From Desulfobulbus elongatus DSM 2908 (GTDB taxonomy: Bacteria; Desulfobacterota; Desulfobulbia; Desulfobulbales; Desulfobulbaceae): 64,000 nt of DNA. The position numbers were made by a program, and so were the translations under genes. Shown here piece by piece: positions 19,787-26,742 of the stretch (the first letter of the stretch is position 1; the number at the start of each line of letters is the position of its first letter). Below the pieces are notes generated by a model that worked only from the letters and a program-made list of their open reading frames with translations, had not been told where the DNA came from and did not search any database. The stretch is taken from NCBI RefSeq assembly GCF_000621145.1, contig NZ_JHZB01000002.1:124001-188000 (forward strand), in the 5' to 3' direction.

Positions 19787-21271
19787 ATGGAAACAATTTC
19801 GATTGGTTATGACTGGAAGCAAATTGCAAAAACTGAAAGATATATGAAGAAAATGATCTCTTCCATAAAGAGGCCGTCCGGCCGAAGAAAGTATTCCGAT
19901 GGGCTACGTGATGCGTTCATCCTCATCTTTAGATGCACGCACGGACAGGACTTTACGTTTGTAGGCCTTAAACGCCTGGAAGAAGAATTTGGGGTACATC
20001 CTCGGACCATCGAGCGATGGCTAAAAACGCTGATCGAAGATGGTTGGATAGCTAGAGGCGTGAAGTGCATTGATGGATATATGCGCTGTGGTTTTTACCT
20101 GCTGGCGCATCCATTGCTGCTGAATTTGTTAGAAAAATTGAATCTTCCCTGGAGAAAACACAATGAAGAACAAGAAGCTGATCAGATTAAAGCGGGAGGC
20201 CCCGAGTCAGAAATATCTGACGGTTCCGGCGAGCCTGATCACGAAAAAAATGGATCGGTACGAAAAATTGATGAATATCGCGCTGCTCATGCGTGCAGCG
20301 AGGAAGACAGAAATTCATCCTGCGCAGCAGGGCATGGTGAAAGCCTTGGAAAAGAAGGTCGGCCGTCCTTTGGACGACATAATCGACGACTTCCTGGAGC
20401 TGGAGTTCATGGGGGTATTCGAGTTTTCCGAGGACCGAAAGACAATTCGGCTCCTAGAAGGCGATGCGCCACCTATGCCAATCTCCAAGCTGATTTAGCC
20501 CGGCAAGTTGTCGGCAACTTGCCGGACCGTCTAACTATAAGGAATGGTTTTAATGTTCCCCCCTTCCCCCCCGAAAAAAATTTAGCCGCTTCTTCTCCTT
20601 CGGCCGCCTCTGCACCAGGAGAGAATGGAAAAATTTTTATCGAGCCAGAAGTTTCGGCCGAAGCGCCGGCAGCAGCCCTCTTTGAAATCCCCCAAGATAC
20701 AGCTTGGACCGAGGCCAAAAACACAATCTGCGCCTCCTCCCCCCATCTTCGGCCGCTGCTTGATCAGCTCGCCTCGCGCCGCTTGGCCGACGGCACGCTT
20801 TCCCTGGATGGCCCGGCTGACCCGGTGACCAACATCATCGAAAGGCAGTATGGTCGGCGCATAGCCGAGGCCTTGCGCCAGGTCGGCGTGGATCGGCATC
20901 AATACGGCGTATGGCCGCCCGAGCTGCGCCAGCAAATAGAGGCCCGCGACCAGGCCCGCGCGGATCGGGAGCGGATCAGAGAAGAACGGCAGCGGCAACA
21001 GGCCGTAGCGGCCAGGGCGATCCGCCTGGCGCAAATGACACCTGCCCAACAATTCGAGCAACTCGAAGCGGCTTATCCCGCCGGCAAAAGCGGTTGGTGG
21101 GCAAAGCAAGTCTTTCTCCGGATGCATAAACGCGGAGATATTCCTGCACTTCCTGTGCTGTTGTCGGCACTATCCCGCCAAAAAGACAATCCATCATGGC
21201 AACGCGATAACGCCCGATGGGTCCCGAAACTCAACAACTGGCTAATTCAACGCCAATGGAGAGAAAAATGA
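19787..21271 (+). CDS. Replisome-organizer-like replication protein
   Basis: A 494-residue protein starting at ATG 19787 (AGGAAAAG upstream). Residues ~25-115 hold a winged-helix-like segment (FVGLKRLEEEFGVHPRTIER) as in replication initiators that choose a target by HTH. The last ~180 residues are helical and end with WVPKLNNWLIQRQWREK, matching the C-terminal 'P-x-L-x-x-W-L-x(4)-W' signature of phage replisome organizers and helicase loaders. Residues ~126-240 are a low-quality stretch that overlaps another gene in a different frame (20163-20498) and may be a linker. It suggests autonomous replication of the excised element. Confidence 0.6.
   Translation: METISIGYDWKQIAKTERYMKKMISSIKRPSGRRKYSDGLRDAFILIFRCTHGQDFTFVGLKRLEEEFGVHPRTIERWLKTLIEDGWIARGVKCIDGYMRCGFYLLAHPLLLNLLEKLNLPWRKHNEEQEADQIKAGGPESEISDGSGEPDHEKNGSVRKIDEYRAAHACSEEDRNSSCAAGHGESLGKEGRPSFGRHNRRLPGAGVHGGIRVFRGPKDNSAPRRRCATYANLQADLARQVVGNLPDRLTIRNGFNVPPFPPEKNLAASSPSAASAPGENGKIFIEPEVSAEAPAAALFEIPQDTAWTEAKNTICASSPHLRPLLDQLASRRLADGTLSLDGPADPVTNIIERQYGRRIAEALRQVGVDRHQYGVWPPELRQQIEARDQARADRERIREERQRQQAVAARAIRLAQMTPAQQFEQLEAAYPAGKSGWWAKQVFLRMHKRGDIPALPVLLSALSRQKDNPSWQRDNARWVPKLNNWLIQRQWREK
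20163..20498 (+). CDS. Small basic protein nested in the replication gene
   Basis: A 111-residue protein lying wholly inside the replication gene in another frame. ATG 20163 has GGAG eight bases upstream. Its codon use (many CTG, GAG, GCG, high GC at third positions) and globular-looking sequence (MNIALLMRAARKTEIHPAQQ) are more gene-like than the overlapping frame. The N-terminus is basic and the middle has LEKKVGRPLDDIIDDFLELE. I do not recognise the family. It may be a replication or copy-control accessory made from the same message. Confidence 0.55.
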   Translation: MKNKKLIRLKREAPSQKYLTVPASLITKKMDRYEKLMNIALLMRAARKTEIHPAQQGMVKALEKKVGRPLDDIIDDFLELEFMGVFEFSEDRKTIRLLEGDAPPMPISKLI

Positions 21272-21495
21272 AAAATTACAGCTATCAGATTGATCCGCGC
21301 CCTGTTGAAGTCGGTGGCGGTTGGCGTCTTCGCTTGCTGGAGAACGGAAAAGAAGTGGGAGGCGGAGTTTTCCCACCGATTGAAGGATTTGGCGACGAGC
21401 TTGGATTACAAATAGCTTATGACGAAGCCATCTATGAGGCATCACTTTGGATTACAGAGCAAAAAAACAGAAGACACAGTGAAATATCAAGATAA
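21268..21495 (+). CDS. Small hypothetical protein (75 aa)
   Basis: ATG 21268 overlaps the replication gene stop (ATGA) and follows GGAGAGAAAA, so translation is coupled. The sequence (MKNYSYQIDPRPVEVGGGWR, then FPPIEGFGDELGLQIAYDEA) resembles small uncharacterised plasmid and phage proteins with a beta-hairpin N-terminus. No function is assigned. GC drops sharply from here to about 22850. Confidence 0.6.
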   Translation: MKNYSYQIDPRPVEVGGGWRLRLLENGKEVGGGVFPPIEGFGDELGLQIAYDEAIYEASLWITEQKNRRHSEISR

Positions 21496-21507
21496 CAGGT
21501 AACTGAA

Positions 21508-21885
21508 ATGAGTAAAAGCAAAGATAAAGACGACATTGCTTTTATCAATATGAGATATGGAATGAAATTCAATTCTATTCTCACGATTCCGTCAGATGTT
21601 TGGCGAAGTAACTTGTCAATGCATGCAAAAATTCTCTATATTCTCATAAGTGAATATGAGATTGATACAAGGCATTGGCGAGGTAGTCGTTATGAATGCA
21701 GAAAAATTATAAACACTGAATCCAGTGATTATAAAATGAAAATGTCTGTTAATGACTTCAACTATTATATAGGTGAAATGGTCGTTGATTATATTTCTTC
21801 ATTGGAGAAAAAGTCTTCTGAAAATTTATTAAAAAAATCTGCGCAAGAGCTGATTGAAATGGAACTCGTAAAGGTATCTAAATGA
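21508..21885 (+). CDS. Hypothetical AT-rich protein (125 aa)
   Basis: A 125-residue protein with Ser/Lys-rich start and an ILTIPSDVWRSNLSMHAKIL segment that looks like the N-terminal helix region of replication or helix-turn-helix proteins. I do not recognise it. It overlaps the next traK-like gene by four bases (ATGA), indicating one operon with traK and traL. The base composition (about 34% GC) is much lower than the trb genes, so this block probably has a separate origin. Confidence 0.5.
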   Translation: MSKSKDKDDIAFINMRYGMKFNSILTIPSDVWRSNLSMHAKILYILISEYEIDTRHWRGSRYECRKIINTESSDYKMKMSVNDFNYYIGEMVVDYISSLEKKSSENLLKKSAQELIEMELVKVSK

Positions 21886-22118
21886 CAAGAATGTATGGGA
21901 AGGCTCGGTTAGAATTTTTTTCGATAAAAGATGAGTTTGTCGAACTTCGTAGTAAAGGATGGCTGATCCGTCCTATATATAGAAAATTTCTGTCTGAAGA
22001 AAAAATTTCTATGAGTTATCAATCGTTCTGGCGTTATGTCGACAGGTTTGAAAATCCAAACAAGAAAGATCGGAATTTTGATCCTGTAACTTTGAAAGAT
22101 AAGAAAAAAGAGGACTAG
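21882..22118 (+). CDS. TraK-like oriT-binding protein (paralogue 1)
   Basis: A 78-residue basic protein placed directly before a traL homologue, as traK is in IncP plasmids, where TraK binds oriT. It shares the pattern ARxEF...E...L...G...IYxKFL.E.K..MSY..F..Y with the protein at 61765-62082, so the element has two paralogues. Copy 1 is far (39 kb) from oriT by linear map but near it in the excised circle. The C-terminus is Lys-rich. The family assignment rests on size, gene order and charge. Confidence 0.6.
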   Translation: MTRMYGKARLEFFSIKDEFVELRSKGWLIRPIYRKFLSEEKISMSYQSFWRYVDRFENPNKKDRNFDPVTLKDKKKED

Positions 22119-22120
22119 AA

Positions 22121-22849
22121 ATGATACATTTTATTTTGCAAGGCAAAGGCGGTGTCGGGAAAAGTTTCATATGCGCTGTCCTGTACCAGTATATGGATAA
22201 CAAAAATATGAATGTTGTTGGATTTGATACCGATCCTGTTAACACTACATTTGCAGGCTATAAATCTCTTGGTGTTAAAATCATCGACATAATGAGCGGA
22301 GACGATATAGACCAGAGAAAGTTTGACAAGATGATTGAAATAATTCTAAAAAATAATGATGTATCCAACATCATTATAGATAATGGCGCATCAAGTTTTG
22401 TTCCTTTGGTGTCATATCTCAAGGAAAACGATGCGCTACAAATGATAAAAGACGCTGGACATGATGTTCAATTGCATACAGTCATAACAGGTGGTCAAGC
22501 AATAGGTGACACATTGGCCGGGCTTAGTGTGTTGGCAACAAATTTTCCTCAGTCAGATATTGTTGTTTGGCTGAATCAGTACTTTGGCAGCATTGCATCA
22601 CCCGCAGGCGATAAAAATTTTGAAGATTTCAAGCTATACAAAGATCACAGTTCGCAAATCCGCTGCTTGGTTCGCATTCCTCAACGCAAACAATCTCTGT
22701 TCGGCAAGGACATCGAAGAAATGCTGTCCCGTCGCCAGACATTTGAAGAAGCAATTAACTCTGACGAAGTGCCGGTCATGACCAAGCAACGCCTGAAAAT
22801 ATTCTGGAAGGAGATGTGCGCGGAGCTGGATCGGGCGCAACTGGTTTGA
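22121..22849 (+). CDS. traL: TraL-like P-loop ATPase
   Basis: A 242-residue ParA/MinD-superfamily ATPase. The deviant Walker A GKGGVGKS is at residues 9-16, an Asp-containing NVVGFDTDPVNTTF follows, and IIIDNGASSFVPL is the Walker B-like region. IncP TraL has the same length and lies after traK. Its exact role in DNA transfer is not settled. It starts two bases after the preceding stop. The N-terminal two thirds are AT-rich; the last third has GC closer to the rest of the element. Confidence 0.75.
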   Translation: MIHFILQGKGGVGKSFICAVLYQYMDNKNMNVVGFDTDPVNTTFAGYKSLGVKIIDIMSGDDIDQRKFDKMIEIILKNNDVSNIIIDNGASSFVPLVSYLKENDALQMIKDAGHDVQLHTVITGGQAIGDTLAGLSVLATNFPQSDIVVWLNQYFGSIASPAGDKNFEDFKLYKDHSSQIRCLVRIPQRKQSLFGKDIEEMLSRRQTFEEAINSDEVPVMTKQRLKIFWKEMCAELDRAQLV

Positions 22850-22874
22850 GGAATCCAAGGACAAAAGAGCAGCC

Positions 22875-23783
22875 ATGAAAGAGATTGAGAAACGAGCGCA
22901 AGCACCGGTGGTTGAAGTCCAGAATGGCCAACCGGTGACAACTACGCTGGAAGTCGCCAGGTATTTTGGGAAGCGGCATAAAAATGTGTTGCAAGCAATT
23001 GAAACTCTTCTCCCGCAACTGCCGGAAATCAACCGGCTGAATTTTCAGCCCGTTGATTACACCGACGCCAAAGGAGAAAACCGGCCAACTTATCTGCTCA
23101 CCCGCGACGGCTTTATTCTGCTGGCGATGGGATTCACGGGACAGAAGGCTCTGCAATTCAAAGTGGCCTACATCGATGCCTTCAACGCCATGGAAGCGGA
23201 GATACAAAAAGACCGGCAATGGGTCTCCGGCCTGTCCGAATCCCTGGAGCGGATTTGTCCGACGCCGGTTCGTGAAGAAACCACCGTCCGGAATCAACGA
23301 GCCGTGAAACTACTACGGGCGATGGCAGCCTATTGGGCGCTACTCGAAGACATGCCGCAGGAAACGGCGGAGAAAGCTGTCTGCGCCGTGGGTATGCTCA
23401 GGGAATTGGACGACTTCGATTTTGACAAGCACCTGCTTGACCCGATGTACTGCTTTCTCGAACAGGTCATCGCCCGCCCCAGCTCAAAAGACGGCCGGCC
23501 GGCAACTGAACAACAGATCGACACCATCGAGCACCTGTTGGACGCCTGCGCCCAATACAAATATTCGCGAGACAGAAATGTCTACGACCTGCTGAAGTGC
23601 GAGTACGGCATCACCACCGAAGACATTCTAAAGAGCAACGCGGGGCAAGCAAGACGGATTGCAGGCCTCGCCTACAACTTGCTGTGCCGACACGAGACGC
23701 TGACCATGGTGATCGACAAAATCAAAAGCCGCGCCGGGGATGCCATCCGCAAAAACCAAATCGAGAAGAGCAATGGACGATAA
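22875..23783 (+). CDS. Rha-family phage-type regulatory protein
   Basis: A 302-residue protein. The N-terminal ~105 residues show the Rha domain: VTTTLEVARYFGKRHKNVLQ, then RPTYLLTRDGFILLAMGFTG and ALQFKVAYIDAFNAME. Rha proteins occur in temperate phages and can interfere with growth in hosts lacking integration host factor. Residues 140-302 form a helical C-terminal domain I do not recognise. It follows traL by 25 bases and overlaps the next gene by 11. In a conjugative element it is probably a regulator borrowed from a phage. Confidence 0.8.
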   Translation: MKEIEKRAQAPVVEVQNGQPVTTTLEVARYFGKRHKNVLQAIETLLPQLPEINRLNFQPVDYTDAKGENRPTYLLTRDGFILLAMGFTGQKALQFKVAYIDAFNAMEAEIQKDRQWVSGLSESLERICPTPVREETTVRNQRAVKLLRAMAAYWALLEDMPQETAEKAVCAVGMLRELDDFDFDKHLLDPMYCFLEQVIARPSSKDGRPATEQQIDTIEHLLDACAQYKYSRDRNVYDLLKCEYGITTEDILKSNAGQARRIAGLAYNLLCRHETLTMVIDKIKSRAGDAIRKNQIEKSNGR

Positions 23784-24078
23784 GGCTATGACTGAGAAAA
23801 AAATTTGCGGCGCTGGAAATGGCGAGACGACTTTTAACTTGCCGAACATTGGCCTTGGAACAATGCGCACCTCCGCAACTTATGCCGCCCTGTTCATCCT
23901 GCTTGAGGGTGACCGGGAAAATCAAATTGACGTTCTCGACAGTGTAATGAAGGCGCTGAACATCGCCCCGGAAGAGATACTGCATAACCGCAAAATGCCT
24001 GATGTCTGCGACGAAGCAGCTTGGCGGAAGTGGAACAATAAAAAGGAAGCCATCATTGCCCTGAATAATCGATATTGA
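23773..24078 (+). CDS. Small hypothetical protein (101 aa)
   Basis: Starts at ATG 23773 inside the end of the Rha gene, or at ATG 23788. The sequence has a hydrophobic ATYAALFILLEGD segment and a charged C-terminus (EEAWRKW-like). I do not recognise it. Position in a compact run of overlapping genes supports expression. Confidence 0.5.
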   Translation: MDDKAMTEKKICGAGNGETTFNLPNIGLGTMRTSATYAALFILLEGDRENQIDVLDSVMKALNIAPEEILHNRKMPDVCDEAAWRKWNNKKEAIIALNNRY

Positions 24079-24090
24079 AAGGGTGCTGCT

Positions 24091-24288
24091 ATGGAAAAAG
24101 AAAGAAGAATAACAAAGAGTTCACCACTCTGCTCCCGGCCAAACGGAAGGAGTTACTTCGAGGTGACTTGTCCGTGGTGTGGCACTGTAGCGCGCTGCTA
24201 TCGCTGGTCGATGGCGGCCGTGGGCAAGCGCTGTCCCGGTTGCGGAGCGATGCATTCTTCAAATGGAATTTCCAGGAGGACCAAATGA
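24091..24288 (+). CDS. Small zinc-ribbon protein
   Basis: A 65-residue protein with two Cys pairs, CPWC and CPGC, 20 residues apart (VTCPWCGTVARC ... KRCPGCGAM), a clear treble-clef or zinc-ribbon pattern. The stop TGA overlaps the ATG of the next gene. A basic C-terminus suggests nucleic acid binding. Small zinc-ribbon proteins are common among early conjugation genes, but no function is known to me. Confidence 0.6.
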   Translation: MEKERRITKSSPLCSRPNGRSYFEVTCPWCGTVARCYRWSMAAVGKRCPGCGAMHSSNGISRRTK

Positions 24289-24476
24289 GCAAGAAACACG
24301 TCCCGCTTTGCGCAGGCTGCGGCATAGACCTGATAGACCTGCCGCGCCGAGCTGAGAAGACAAGCCTTTGTCCATAGTGCGAGAAGAAGATTGAGAACGG
24401 CCAAGTGGCTTGGTCGTCCTCCAAAAAACAAACGGTCGAGCCAGCAGGTGACGACCGGCAACTTTCTTTGTGGTGA
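24285..24476 (+). pseudogene. Zinc-ribbon gene with an in-frame amber codon
   Basis: ATG 24285 has a perfect AGGAGG seven bases upstream and overlaps the previous stop. The frame reads CAGC at residues 9-12, then C29-P-TAG-C32: the amber (24375-24377) sits inside the second CxxC pair. After it, the frame stays open for 32 codons to TGA 24474-24476, four bases before the next gene. So a 63-codon four-cysteine gene fills the gap exactly, interrupted by one TAG. A nonsense mutation (for example from CAG) is simplest; read-through or pyrrolysine insertion is possible. The uninterrupted product would be only 30 residues. Confidence 0.6.
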
Positions 24477-24480
24477 CCCC

Positions 24481-24903
24481 ATGGAAGACAACGAAAAGAC
24501 CTTCGACCCGCCGGCAGCTCCGATCCTGCCTGACGGGATTGGTTTGACTCATGACCAGGTGGCCGAGTTGTTGGTGTTGCAATGCAAACTCGAAGTGTCG
24601 CCGGATGACCCCATGATGATGATGGTGACACTCCTCAATGCCTACCTGCACGAGCAGGACAAACTGTTGCAGCGCCACAACCAGGCGTTGACGAGCATCT
24701 TGTCTGCTCGGACTGACGGATACGTCCAGGCCGTGGAACAAGTCTCGAACGACCTGAAAACCAGCCTGGCCTCCTCCACGGTCGAGGGCATCCAATCCAC
24801 CTACAAGCAGTTCCGGATCAGTTCAATCTGGTTGGCGGGGATCATCGGCGTCTCTGCCCTGGTCAACGTAACTGTATTTGTCCTGCAGGCGGTGTCACGA
24901 TGA
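24481..24903 (+). CDS. TraM-like conjugation protein
   Basis: A 140-residue protein with LTHDQVAELLVLQCKLEVSP, then DPMMMMVTLLNAYLHEQDKL, a helical middle and a C-terminal membrane helix (SIWLAGIIGVSALVNVTVFV). IncP TraM has the same plan (DDPLM motif, helical stalk, C-terminal helix) and the traK-traL-traM order, here interrupted by Rha and small zinc genes. The earlier in-frame start at 24391 would run through the broken zinc-ribbon gene, so ATG 24481 is chosen. Confidence 0.6.
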   Translation: MEDNEKTFDPPAAPILPDGIGLTHDQVAELLVLQCKLEVSPDDPMMMMVTLLNAYLHEQDKLLQRHNQALTSILSARTDGYVQAVEQVSNDLKTSLASSTVEGIQSTYKQFRISSIWLAGIIGVSALVNVTVFVLQAVSR

Positions 24904-25187
24904 AAAAGGACCTGGAAACCTTGGAAATACAACTCCCGCCCGAAGTGGCGGCGGAGCTACGCTATCTCGTGGAACTGCATGAGAAACACGGAGCCCCGAA
25001 CCCACAGACAAGCGTCGAATCCCTGATCGTTGAGATGATGGGAATCGTCGCGGCCGGGAGCCGCCGGCCGTGCTCGTGGGAGCGAGGAACCTTGGCGTCA
25101 GCAGGGTTGGTGGCGAACTGCGACGAACATCGTCGTTATCGGCGCGATTATGGCCGGCCCGCTCAAAAGCAGGAGCCGGAACGATGA
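24900..25187 (+). CDS. Hypothetical protein preceding trbB (95 aa)
   Basis: Overlaps traM-like by four bases (ATGA) and trbB by four (ATGA), so it is firmly inside the operon. The N-terminus LEIQLPPEVAAELRYLVELH is helical and amphipathic, and may be a ribbon-helix-helix or ParG-like start. The C-terminal 40 residues are Arg-rich. No family recognised. It could be an operon regulator, by analogy with TrbA placed before trbB in IncP, but the sequence does not show this. Confidence 0.55.
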   Translation: MKKDLETLEIQLPPEVAAELRYLVELHEKHGAPNPQTSVESLIVEMMGIVAAGSRRPCSWERGTLASAGLVANCDEHRRYRRDYGRPAQKQEPER

Positions 25188-26128
25188 TCGACAGCCGCCT
25201 GCTAAACGCTCTGGAGCACAATCTTGGCTCCAGCATCATGTGCGCCCTGAACGATCCGGACGTGGTTGAAATCATGCTCAACCCCGACGGCCAGGTATGG
25301 GTCGAGAAGCACGGCCAGGATATGACAGTGCTCGGGACCATGTCGGCCGAGAAAGGCCGGTTGATCCTGTCTCTCGTCGCCAGCGGCCTCGACACGACGG
25401 TGACCACGGAAAACCCCATCGTAGAAGGCGAGCTGCCCCTGGACGGCTCGCGGTTCGAGGGCTTATTGCCCCCGGTCGTGGAAGCTCCCAGCTTCACGAT
25501 CCGCAAGAAGGCATCCAAGGTCTTCAGCCTGTCCGACTATGCCGCTCAGGACATCATCCCGGCCCATATAATCCCGTTCCTGGAAGCACAGGTGTCAGCC
25601 CGGATGAACATCCTCGTGGTGGGCGGCACCGGCTCGGGCAAGACCACGCTGGTCAATGCACTCATCCGGGTCATTGCGGATCAGTGCCCGAATGATCGGC
25701 TGTTGATCCTGGAGGATACCGAGGAACTCCAGAGCAAAAGCCCGAACACCGTCTTTTTTCACACCTCGGATCATGTAGACATGCGCCGCCTGGTCAAAGT
25801 GACCATGCGCTATCGACCGACTCGAATCATCGTAGGTGAGGTCCGAGATGGCGCGGCTCTCGATCTGCTCAAAGCATGGAACACCGGCCACCCTGGCGGC
25901 ATAGCAACTGTGCACGCCAACAGTGCGGCCGAAGGACTGGACCGACTGGAAGAGCTGGTCGCGGAGGCGACGCCGGCGCCCAAGCAACGGCTCATCGGCA
26001 ACGGCATCGACCTGGTGATATTCATCGAACGCGCACCCGGTGGTCGCCGGGTGTCAGAAATATTGCGTGTCAATGGTTGGCACGCCGAATCTCAATCGTA
26101 CCGGATGGAGACTGTTTATCATGCTTGA
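25184..26128 (+). CDS. trbB: TrbB/VirB11 secretion ATPase
   Basis: A 314-residue hexameric ATPase of the mating channel. Walker [11 protein letters not shown] lies near residue 147, the Asp box reads LLILEDTEE, Walker B is IIVGEVRDG, and the His box [11 protein letters not shown] is intact. ATG 25184 follows AGGAG by eight bases; an in-frame upstream start at 25070 lies in the previous gene. It heads the trbBCDE block and acts at the inner membrane to switch between pilus assembly and DNA transfer. Confidence 0.93.
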   Translation: MIDSRLLNALEHNLGSSIMCALNDPDVVEIMLNPDGQVWVEKHGQDMTVLGTMSAEKGRLILSLVASGLDTTVTTENPIVEGELPLDGSRFEGLLPPVVEAPSFTIRKKASKVFSLSDYAAQDIIPAHIIPFLEAQVSARMNILVVGGTGSGKTTLVNALIRVIADQCPNDRLLILEDTEELQSKSPNTVFFHTSDHVDMRRLVKVTMRYRPTRIIVGEVRDGAALDLLKAWNTGHPGGIATVHANSAAEGLDRLEELVAEATPAPKQRLIGNGIDLVIFIERAPGGRRVSEILRVNGWHAESQSYRMETVYHA

Positions 26129-26447
26129 CTCGCTTAAAACCAACAAACTGCTCGTGTCCTTCATCGTTGCCGCCGTCGTAGTGGCAATTCCGGACCTCGC
26201 CGCTGCCGGTGGCATCACGGAATTTTCCGATCCGCTGGAGAAGGTCGCCAGCACCGTCACCGGCCCGGCCGGCAAGTGGATTTCCATTGCCGCCATGGGC
26301 ATCTGCGGCGTGATTTTCATCTTAAACAAGGACGATATGAGCGGCGGCTTCCGAATGCTGCTCCAGGTGGTATTTGGGGTCAGCTTTATCGCCTTCGCCG
26401 CCAGTATCGTCAACTCGGTGTTCAGCTTCTCGGGAGCGCTGATCTGA
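26121..26447 (+). CDS. trbC: TrbC/VirB2 pilin
   Basis: A 108-residue prepilin with a signal sequence (LLVSFIVAAVVVAIPDLAAA) and two hydrophobic helices separated by a short LNKDDMSGG loop, the VirB2/TrbC layout. In IncP the pilin is cyclised by TraF, and a traF homologue is present at 49118. The start overlaps trbB by eight bases. Small hydrophobic pilins diverge fast, so identification rests on topology and position between trbB and trbD. Confidence 0.85.
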   Translation: MLDSLKTNKLLVSFIVAAVVVAIPDLAAAGGITEFSDPLEKVASTVTGPAGKWISIAAMGICGVIFILNKDDMSGGFRMLLQVVFGVSFIAFAASIVNSVFSFSGALI

Positions 26448-26448
26448 C

Positions 26449-26742
26449 ATGAACACCGTGCCCATTCATCAATCCTTGCACCGTCATAGCCTAGTGTTAG
26501 GCGCTGAGCGCGAACTGGTGATGTTCAGCGCCCTGATAGCCTTTCTTGTGGGCGTCGGCGGCATGACCGGCATTGCGGCTGTCAGTGCCGCCGTGTTTTG
26601 GCTCTCGGCGGTGTTTGTCCTGCGCCTGATGGCGAAAGCCGACCCGCAGATGTCGAAGATCTGGATGCGGCATATCCGGCAACAGGACTTCTATTCGGCC
26701 CGCAGTAGCCGCTGGCGGCGACAAGGAGGTTTTCGATGCTGA
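26449..26742 (+). CDS. trbD: TrbD/VirB3 inner-membrane protein
   Basis: A 97-residue protein with one bipartite hydrophobic region (FSALIAFLVGVGGMTGIAAV) and a basic C-terminus ending near PQMSKIWMRHIRQQDFY, the typical VirB3/TrbD end. Starts two bases after trbC and overlaps trbE by seven. VirB3 is thought to work with VirB4 at the inner membrane. Confidence 0.88.
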   Translation: MNTVPIHQSLHRHSLVLGAERELVMFSALIAFLVGVGGMTGIAAVSAAVFWLSAVFVLRLMAKADPQMSKIWMRHIRQQDFYSARSSRWRRQGGFRC

